Made by a program: the position numbers and the translations under genes. From Nemopilema nomurai (taxonomy: Eukaryota > Cnidaria > Scyphozoa > Rhizostomeae > Rhizostomatidae): a DNA stretch of 64,000 nt. The notes beneath the pieces were generated by a model. That model made no database searches, had not been told where the DNA came from, and saw only the letters and a list, made by a program, of their open reading frames with translations. Positions 58,001 through 64,000 of this stretch are shown here, one piece after another. The DNA is taken from NCBI GenBank assembly GCA_003864495.1, contig ML133436.1, forward strand, positions 1,364,001 to 1,428,000, given 5' to 3'. Within the stretch, counting starts at the first letter, position 1; each line of letters starts with the position of its first letter.

Positions 58001-61000
58001 TTTGATAGCGACTGATGTGGCGAGCAGAGGACTGGACATTCCGCATGTGGATGTTGTTGTCAATTTCGACATTCCAACTCATTCAAAGGTTAGCTGCTTT
58101 TCTGAAAAAATCAGCATTTGTTTTATCAGAGCAAACGTGTCTTATGGTCTTAGTAGAGACTTGCTTCCGTTGTTACCCCTACTTTTTATTGCGCACATAA
58201 AGTTGTCTCTATCCTCTTTAGTCGAATCTGTGAAAGATAAGAGGAGACTAAGTTCATGTCGATGTTAATATCGGATTACTCGTTGAACTAGTTATATTGT
58301 CTTCTCCATATGGAAATTTCTTTTTCCCAATCAGCAGCCGTTTTAAGTATTGAAGTTATATTACATGACGAGACGCAAACCTTTCCTTTAAAAAGTTGAA
58401 ACAATATCACTGAAATGTTTTACTATGATGCTAACGAATGCTAGCTTTCGTCATTCTGTTCTCGTGCCATTTACTCCCTGCATTCGAGTTACTGTTTAGA
58501 AAGGCAATGGAACGCGAGTAGATAATGGATATGATTGACTTGTGACATGTAACATTTTATCCGAATGGCAAATACTGATCGTTGAATGTTTTATAAACTG
58601 GCAGAAATGCGGGCATGCCAATGCTAAGACGTCATATTGCTCAGGTGTTTTGGCAGAAAATAAGCACTGATTGATTTTGTAGCCTTCTTTCCACGCGTCG
58701 TCATAACGTAATTTGCAGACAATAGACAGAGGTGCCGGTCTTGTTTTGCCGTCAATACCAACCATGAAATATCAGTTTATTGCTGTTGTAGTGAGTCAGC
58801 TGATTCCTGTAATTGCTAGAAACTCCAGCCATTCTCTTGTTTTCGTACAAGGATTATATTCACCGTGTGGGAAGAACAGCACGTGCCGGAAGATCTGGCA
58901 GGTCGATTACATTTGTGACACAGTAAGATGCCACTTTCAACTTCGGGTGTAGATTATTGTTTTTTCCACCACTCTCTTGGAACAGTTTTCTCTTATTATT
59001 TGGCAGGTTGTACAGCTATAGATTTGAATTCAGAATTATTTTATCCTTTAAATCATTCTAAATCAACCGTTTGCGAATGCTGGCTTTTTTGAAGATTGTA
59101 TCTTTGGATTGATTTGAATCTTTGTTTGGTCACAAGCCCAGGATTATCCAGTATTAAAGGACAAATTTTGATCTTAAAAAATCTAGCAGTTTTTCTATCT
59201 GTAGAAATTATATTCTCTTAACGGTATTTAAAGTTTCCCACTACATTTTACTTAAAAGATTATTCTGCCTCACGGGTTTTGAAAACTTTCTTTTTGAAAT
59301 TCATGCGACTTCGATGTGCAACTGTTTCTTGGAATAGCGAACTTAAAGCCGATAATGTTTAGTCTAACTTACATCAAGTGAGGTGAGCTGACTTGAAGTA
59401 GATGAAATGCGAATGTTTACAGGGCAAATCTACACTATCTTTGGAAGGTTGTAATTGATTGAGCGATTAGCATCTTTTCCTGAATCAGGAGTGTTGATTT
59501 TCGAGACACTGTGCCCTTTCAATCACTAGCTCTGTGGTGAATATTAACGATCACGTGTCAACAAAATTTGGCTTGAAACTTGAAGTAACGTGATATTTTT
59601 CGCCTTATTGCTTGTAAGATCCAAACCATGTATTTTCCGGCCACATTTGCTTTAGTTGGCGGGAACGCACCTTAGACTCAGCATCACGTGACGAAGATGC
59701 GTGCTCGCCTACCTTTCAGGTATGACGTTGAACTCTACCAGCGAATAGAACAACTAATTGGAAAAAAGCTGCCACTGTATCCCACTGTGGAGGAAGAAGT
59801 CATGCTTCTAGTGGAGAGAGTCACCGAAGCGCAGCGATTCGCAAAAATGGTACGTGCCAATTCGTTGCTTTTCAGTCAAGTTTGTTGTTGGTGAAAGTCT
59901 TGGCAGCCATTTTGATGCAGCTAGATAGACAGTTTCAGATCAGGTCACTGCAAGGAAAACACACCGCCTCTTTTTATTCCCCATTTCACATTCGGTTGTA
60001 CCCTATAAACAAATCTATGCTAATGTCTAATGTCAATTCGATAAAAACAAGCGAAAGCATTCAATATCTTTTTAAAGACATTTTTATTGACATTATCATC
60101 AAGAAATTTATCTACCCGCACCTGTTTGCCTCGGTCTAGTACACATACTGCGTTTCGACTTTGGCTTTTCGCTAAATATTTCTTTAAACATTAACTTGCG
60201 GCCAATTAAGGTATGCTCATTAGTCGATAAGTGGTTCTGTTTTGACGGCTGATGGGCGAGTCCTACTGTGAGCTCCAGGACGTTCTGAATGACATCAGCT
60301 GAGTGTCGTCAGCTGAAAGAACGTTCACCAGTACGTCTTATACTAATGCCTCGCTAATAAGCTCTTTAGCAAGATTGAAAGATTGCAACGTGTTAATAAA
60401 AAGGCTAGCATTACCTCATCGATAAAGATACAATACTACTACTTGGGGAATGAAAATGATAAAGATTAATTGCCTCGAGAGAAATCCTAACAGGTCAAAT
60501 CGTTTGCTTGGTTTAAACGCTGATTTTTTGGGGAAAATCTGAGATCGTTTGATTCACAGCCGAAAAGCGATTTTTAATAGCACAGAGCGGTGCTGTTTTT
60601 TGGCGCTATAACTATAAAACTACAGGTGATAAAAATTTGAAGAAGTAAAGGCAATTATATCTTCATATCATGATCGACAATTTGAGTTCCAAAGCGTTGA
60701 AGAATACAACCCCGGGTTGATATAAGATGCTAAAGAGATGGTTTCTACGTGCCACAATTTACGGTAAGTATCTTTAATTAACTGTTGGCAGGCAATGGTG
60801 AGGTCTAAAGCTCGATTTCCCGTGTAGTAAACATGCAATTATCGAATCCTTAATTAGCAGATGCAGACTTCGACAGACTTTTCTAGATCTGATTTTCTTT
60901 GTAGGAACTGCGTGACACCGGAGAGAAGAACAAGAGGTCATTTGACGCAGATGAAGAAGAAACGTCTTTGAAAAGTCTGACGAAGAAGTTTAGATCAGAG

Positions 61001-61045
61001 AAAGGTCGAAGTAACCAAAAGTTCAAAAAGAAAAAAGGAAAGTAA
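46024..61045 (+). CDS. DDX47: DDX47 (Rrp3) DEAD-box RNA helicase
   Basis: Sixteen exons give 449 residues (human 455): 46024-46083, 47987-48080, 48331-48454, 49465-49529, 50117-50188, 52196-52266, 52944-52991, 53456-53527, 54168-54226, 55841-55898, 56181-56263, 56699-56762, 57951-58088, 58852-58922, 59720-59849 and 60905-61045. All DEAD-box motifs are intact: Q motif GWKSPTKIQ (34-42), AETGSGKT (59-66), PTREL (about 91-95), TPGR (140-143), DEAD (165-168), SAT (196-198), [10 protein letters not shown] (310-319) and [11 protein letters not shown] (340-350). Family-specific blocks ([39 protein letters not shown]) point to DDX47/Rrp3 rather than DDX49 or DDX10. The family acts in the nucleolus in early pre-rRNA processing and 18S maturation. 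The C-terminus is lysine-rich ([10 protein letters not shown]), as in orthologues, and probably aids nucleolar/RNA binding. The start is the ATG whose MADESG reading leads directly into the conserved TFASL-GIVDVL block. Introns 3, 5, 6, 9 and 12 carry the repeats listed separately. Confidence 0.97.
48701..49011. mobile_element. Family C TIR element, most complete copy, in DDX47 intron 3
   Basis: The left end (tcacaatggcaataaaaagc, then ggaactag) is mirrored by the right end (ctagttccgctttttctagc, then cattgtga), giving imperfect inverted repeats of about 35 bp. Internally an 85-bp unit starting gccagttgcggatcgaaaac is duplicated in tandem (about 48813-48897 and 48898-48980). The 311-bp element has no coding capacity. 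The target duplication is unclear. Confidence 0.85.
50609..51223. mobile_element. PIF/Harbinger-like non-autonomous DNA transposon (element B)
   Basis: Terminal inverted repeats of about 36 bp with two mismatches begin ag-cc(t/c)tggccaaacgacta on the left. They end with the reverse complement at 51223, flanked by TAA (50606-50608 and 51224-51226). The motif ggccaaacg recurs internally at about 50691, 51030 and 51143. Length (615 bp), TAA flanks, sub-terminal motif array, GC-rich gcgcgc flanks and a central short acidic ORF all parallel element A in HLTF intron 3. The terminal sequences are only distantly similar, so it is a related but distinct family. Confidence 0.85.
52560..52735. repeat. 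22-bp minisatellite carrying a CACGTG E-box in each unit
   Basis: The unit is gtatctcacgtgctgttttggc. Eight consecutive copies start at 52561, 52583, 52605, 52627, 52649, 52671, 52693 and 52715. The first seven are essentially perfect and the last varies (gcatatct, ttttt). Each contains the palindromic E-box CACGTG in the context tcacgtgc. The array lies in DDX47 intron 6. Confidence 0.95.
54259..54425. repeat. Dispersed repeat D, copy 1 (DDX47 intron 9)
   Basis: It starts gggcatatcactccgaaaaa and continues with atgatttattatgtatttcc, ttttttgtgacttttgag, tcaaattttgcatt and gcctttat words. These are collinear with 63625-63835. It is non-coding. The transposon class is unknown. Confidence 0.75.
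55460..55685. repeat. Degenerate tandem repeat, ctttTgaaattttcgtg-like units
   Basis: Units of roughly 28-30 bp such as gggcttttcaaattttcttg and gggctctagaaattttcgtg recur through this part of DDX47 intron 9. They produce a 123-codon open frame (55274-55645) without recognisable protein features. Confidence 0.5.
57613..57713. repeat. Family C TIR element fragment in DDX47 intron 12
   Basis: The core words gaagtactttttcgtctgac, cagagtatgc, ccgaaagctgac and ccagttgcggatcgaaaac match the family C core at 48735-48835. Terminal repeats are missing. Confidence 0.7.
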
Positions 61046-61166
61046 ATGGCCATGTCTGAATTTTTCGCATGTAGCTAGCTAACGAGAATACCTGTAAGAA
61101 TCGTTTATTTTCTAGGAATCCCTTATAAACTTTCTCCCGCTTGTCTTATTTTTGCTATTTGTTACT
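61046..61166. other. Convergent 3' junction of DDX47 and the GPCR gene
   Basis: Only 121 bp separate the two stop codons in tail-to-tail arrangement. No plus-strand AATAAA is visible here for DDX47, so its transcript may extend into the GPCR coding region. Confidence 0.6.
61104..61109 (-). terminator. Polyadenylation signal (AATAAA, minus strand) for the GPCR gene
   Basis: TTTATT on the plus strand reads AATAAA on the minus strand 58 bp past the GPCR stop. It lies only 59 bp downstream of the DDX47 stop on the other strand, so the two 3' UTRs probably overlap. Confidence 0.45.
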
Positions 61167-62477
61167 TCAATGTTGTTGATCATTTATTGATTTCTCTAAA
61201 ATCCCCTGCTCCACTATAAGCTCTTTTGTCGTCGTGAGCTTGCATTGCTCCGTTTTTGCTAGGCAGCCATTTCCTTGCATCTTCTGGTTTTCTTTCCTTT
61301 GCAAGTCTTTGCTGCTCGTGTTTTTACAGGTGAACGTTTTTTCTATATCTTCGATGACAGGCAAGACACTATTGTCCGCGACAAAGAATCGCACACGCCC
61401 TATCTTCCTCCGTGGAACAACCGGGGTGTTTCGTTCAACTATCGTAACGTCCTTTTCACCCAGTCGTCTTCTTGGCTCGATTTTCACTTCATGTAGACCC
61501 GAAGCACTCGGCTGGACGCCTTCGGTCTGTTGGAAATTGACTTGGTTTTTTCGCCAAAAACTCATGACAGATTTAACGTAGTTTTTTAGTACACTGTTGC
61601 GGTTCAGAATAATCAGCGTGTTAAAGAAGGAGTTGAAGATCACCGGCTGAAAGGACATGTAGTGGGCGAATCTCAGACTTTGCCCCACCGGTCTTTCCAA
61701 CTTAAACTCGATGTAGGTAACCGTGAATTTCATTATGACGTACGGCAAATAGCAGAATCCAACGCTGAGAAGTAGATATAGGACTGTCTTAATCAGGTTT
61801 CGCACGTACAGTGGTCTAAAGCCCCGTGTAGTTTGTCCACCTGGGTCAAGATGTATACTGTTGTTTTTTGAAAATTTTCTTACCTTGTAGTAAAGTCGAA
61901 TGTATATCAACAGATAGGAAAAGTAAATCATGGCATCGATTCCGGAACTAATGCTATTTGGTAAGCTCCTGTTTTCTATTTCCACAACAGTGAGTGATCC
62001 TTGGGCAAATGTTGCCATCAAAACGATGAAGAAAAGCGCTCTTTGTCCTGTGTCGGACTGTGTCAGCTTGCGAAGGTAACTTTCAGAACGAAAATCAGTG
62101 ATAATATTGAAGTAGCGATCCAAGCCTATGAGAAAAACAACGTAGGCGCTGAGTCGAGTGTTGAAATGTCCAACGAACAAGCTGAATTTCTCATACCAAC
62201 ATATCCTGGTTTTGTGGAACAGCGAGAACGTAACTGCCATGACGGGCGCACTGATCGCTCCAACGCACGTATCCGATATACCAAGAATCAGGACAAACCG
62301 CTGGGACTTTCTCTTGGCTTGCTTTGTCTTGAGTAGCGAGAAACACAGCAACAAGTTGACGACCGTAATAAACGGTGCCAAAAGTGACAACAGACATGTA
62401 ATGGTCAATGCTTGAGCCTCCGATAGCACTACGCGGTCCAAAAATGCCGTCTCGCAGGCACGCTCCGTTCCGTTCAT
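61167..62477 (-). CDS. Rhodopsin-like (class A) orphan GPCR, intronless
   Basis: A single 436-codon exon encodes seven hydrophobic segments. Visible anchors are an N-terminal glycosylation sequon (NGT, 2-4), N41 in TM1, LILGISD with D69 in TM2, DRY at 120-122 ending TM3, and FCYLP in TM6. TM7 is divergent: the usual NPxxY is replaced by NSFFN. C93 occupies about the TM3 disulphide position, but extracellular loop 2 (around IENRSLPNSISSG) has no partner cysteine. A cytoplasmic tail of about 120 residues is rich in basic residues and Ser/Thr. The gene would act at the plasma membrane through G proteins; the ligand is unknown. Intronless orphan class A receptors of this sort are numerous in cnidarians. 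No upstream exon is needed, as the frame begins with a good ATG. Confidence 0.87.
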   Translation of the reverse strand: MNGTERACETAFLDRVVLSEAQALTITCLLSLLAPFITVVNLLLCFSLLKTKQAKRKSQRFVLILGISDTCVGAISAPVMAVTFSLFHKTRICWYEKFSLFVGHFNTRLSAYVVFLIGLDRYFNIITDFRSESYLRKLTQSDTGQRALFFIVLMATFAQGSLTVVEIENRSLPNSISSGIDAMIYFSYLLIYIRLYYKVRKFSKNNSIHLDPGGQTTRGFRPLYVRNLIKTVLYLLLSVGFCYLPYVIMKFTVTYIEFKLERPVGQSLRFAHYMSFQPVIFNSFFNTLIILNRNSVLKNYVKSVMSFWRKNQVNFQQTEGVQPSASGLHEVKIEPRRRLGEKDVTIVERNTPVVPRRKIGRVRFFVADNSVLPVIEDIEKTFTCKNTSSKDLQRKENQKMQGNGCLAKTEQCKLTTTKELIVEQGILEKSINDQQH

Positions 62478-63470
62478 TGTCCTCTTACACCTCTGCGTTG
62501 TCGTTACGCGGTGAAGTGACTATTAGTTTCAATGCCGATATGTCACCCATGTAATGTTGTTTGAAAGACCGTTCCAACGCCGAGCCGGATTCTAATCTTT
62601 GCGTCAAACACCCGGTCCGGTGGCTTTGGTCGTTAGACTAAGTCGCTTATTAGAGTGACGAGGAGCTTTGGTCGTGAATCTGCTACTGGCTTCTCTTCTG
62701 TTTATCGCTGCCTCTTACATTCCATCGTCTTACGGCAGGCGTGTCAATGCGAAATATTTTGAAGGCCTTCGAGCATTCAAGGCAGTATTGCGTGTCGGGT
62801 AACAGATTACAGCCAGCATGGGTCTTACGCATATCATAACGGCATTCTGAATTGGACCTGGTATCTGTGATTAATGGTTGACGATTGGGTATTCAGCCAG
62901 TATGAATCTCCTATTTCTCCGGCAAGTTTCACCTGTAAAGTCAAACTGCATCAAGCTGTACTGTTTGCTCTAATGCAATACAATCCGATCGTAGAACATG
63001 TTTGCTTCAAACACTCAGCTGTTCCGTGTTTTAGTGCTGCCACATAGTGACACCTGCTTTTCAGGGGTACAATCCCTTCCATGTTTAATTGTATTCAATA
63101 CATTGGTAGTTCAGCCCGCGGCAAATAATAACTTCACAACTGTAGAGGGCATGCTAACCAAATGTTGATTCATTTGAAAGAACAGCAAACATTTCAGACA
63201 ACTTACTTGCCAATGAAACTTCTACGCAACTTCTACTTCCACTGCCAAAATCTTTCTCTGGAGCAGGTCAAACTGACCTCTTGAGAAGAGTTAAAATTCG
63301 CGCGCAATAACTAGGTTGATGTTGCTTGAAATTTACTTATATTAAAAGGGATAACTAAGACTGAACAGACTGATATATCCTAGTCAACTTGGAATTTTTC
63401 TCGTCATTTTTCTCGTAATTGTAGTGGGGAGTGTTTTTCTATTTTTCAAAAATGCCCATTTCCATTTACA

Positions 63471-63623
63471 GAAACTTTCCCGCATAAGATTGCCTGTAAG
63501 CCAGTTGATTTTTGGGTTGATGTGAAATTGGGGGAAATAAGCGAGGATTGGAGATATTCTTGGCTTGTCGTGGATGCTCTTGAAAACCCGGCAACAGGAA
63601 CTACTGAACAGTTCTGGAAACCC
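63471..63623 (+). CDS. Possible exon of an unrecognised gene
   Basis: After an acceptor-like ccatttacag (ending at about 63470), an open frame of about 50 codons has protein-like composition, including VDFWVDVKLGEISEDW, YSWLVVDALENPA and EQFWKP. It contains three Trp residues and no low complexity. The frame runs to the start of repeat D, and no convincing donor or stop is fixed. I do not recognise the family. It could be an exon of a gene extending beyond the window, or chance. Confidence 0.25.
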
Positions 63624-63624
63624 A

Positions 63625-63835
63625 GGGGCATATCACTTCGAAAAAAGTGTACTGATTTTGAAAAATCACAATATTTTCAAGTGCTTTTTGTATTTCCCTT
63701 ATGATTTTTTATTATTTTTGTGATTTATTATGTATTTCCAGGTTTTTTTTGTGACTTTTGAGATTTTTTGTTCATCTTTTCAAATTTTGCATTTAAGTGC
63801 GCATAAAACAAGCCTTTATGGCGTTTTTGTAAGCC
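63625..63835. repeat. Dispersed repeat D, copy 2
   Basis: It is collinear with 54259-54425, starting gggcatatcacttcgaaaaa and ending near gcctttatggcg. It contains a short internal duplication (tatttcccttatgattttt and tgatttattatgtatttcc) absent from copy 1. The element class is unknown. Confidence 0.75.
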
Positions 63836-64000
63836 TGATTCTATGCTTAGAATGGTAACATTGGGAATGTTTTGACTATAATTGCACTAAACACAGGTAG
63901 AACTGAAAAACAAATAGAATGGCACTTAGAGCAAAAGTTTCTCTTTTGGACGCATGGCTAAGAGTTTGAGTAGCAGGTGCGGGGGGGGGGCAGTTTTTGT

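Larger units (their letters stand above)
62478..64000. other. Upstream region of the GPCR gene, mostly unassigned
   Basis: This 1.5 kb contains the GPCR promoter region, with no clear TATA, a possible exon of an unrecognised gene at 63471-63623, the second copy of dispersed repeat D, and a G homopolymer at about 63979-63989. Otherwise I see nothing coding. Confidence 0.5.

Overview
This is animal nuclear DNA: AT-rich and intron-rich, with GT-AG splice sites and no operons. Five protein-coding genes can be reconstructed from conserved exons. Gene structure, repeat content and protein similarity fit an early-branching metazoan, most likely an anthozoan cnidarian (coral or sea anemone). That assignment is an inference, since no marker in the window proves the species. 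All exon junctions given here were joined by hand, and the reading frame holds across every junction.

Layout. 1-3358 holds no recognised gene. 3359-16546 (+) is a tweety-homologue anion-channel-family gene (15 exons, 527 aa). 16547-21165 is intergenic with a diverged repeat copy. 21166-26166 (-) is a TMEM104 orthologue (10 exons, 489 aa). 26167-28536 is the shared upstream region of two divergent genes and carries an E-box cluster next to TMEM104. 28537-43553 (+) is an HLTF/SMARCA3/Rad5-type SNF2 helicase with an embedded RING finger (17 exons, 948 aa). It has no recognisable HIRAN domain. 43554-46023 is intergenic. 46024-61045 (+) is DDX47/Rrp3, a nucleolar DEAD-box helicase (16 exons, 449 aa). 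61167-62477 (-) is a single-exon rhodopsin-like GPCR, tail-to-tail with DDX47. 62478-64000 is mostly unassigned.

The genes are not a functional cluster. They act separately in membrane anion or volume physiology (TTYH), a lysosome-like amino-acid-transporter fold (TMEM104), DNA damage tolerance (HLTF), rRNA processing (DDX47) and signalling (GPCR).

The introns carry the unusual structure. Two roughly 610-bp PIF/Harbinger-like non-autonomous elements have TAA target duplications, sub-terminal motif arrays and a small acidic ORF. A TIR element family is present in at least four copies. A 16-bp minisatellite is organised as a perfect 240-bp higher-order duplication. A 22-bp minisatellite places a CACGTG E-box in seven or eight successive units. 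An 18-bp array repeats nuclear-receptor half-sites. A 3' splice site of the tweety gene has been tandemly copied about four times, leaving two usable acceptors.
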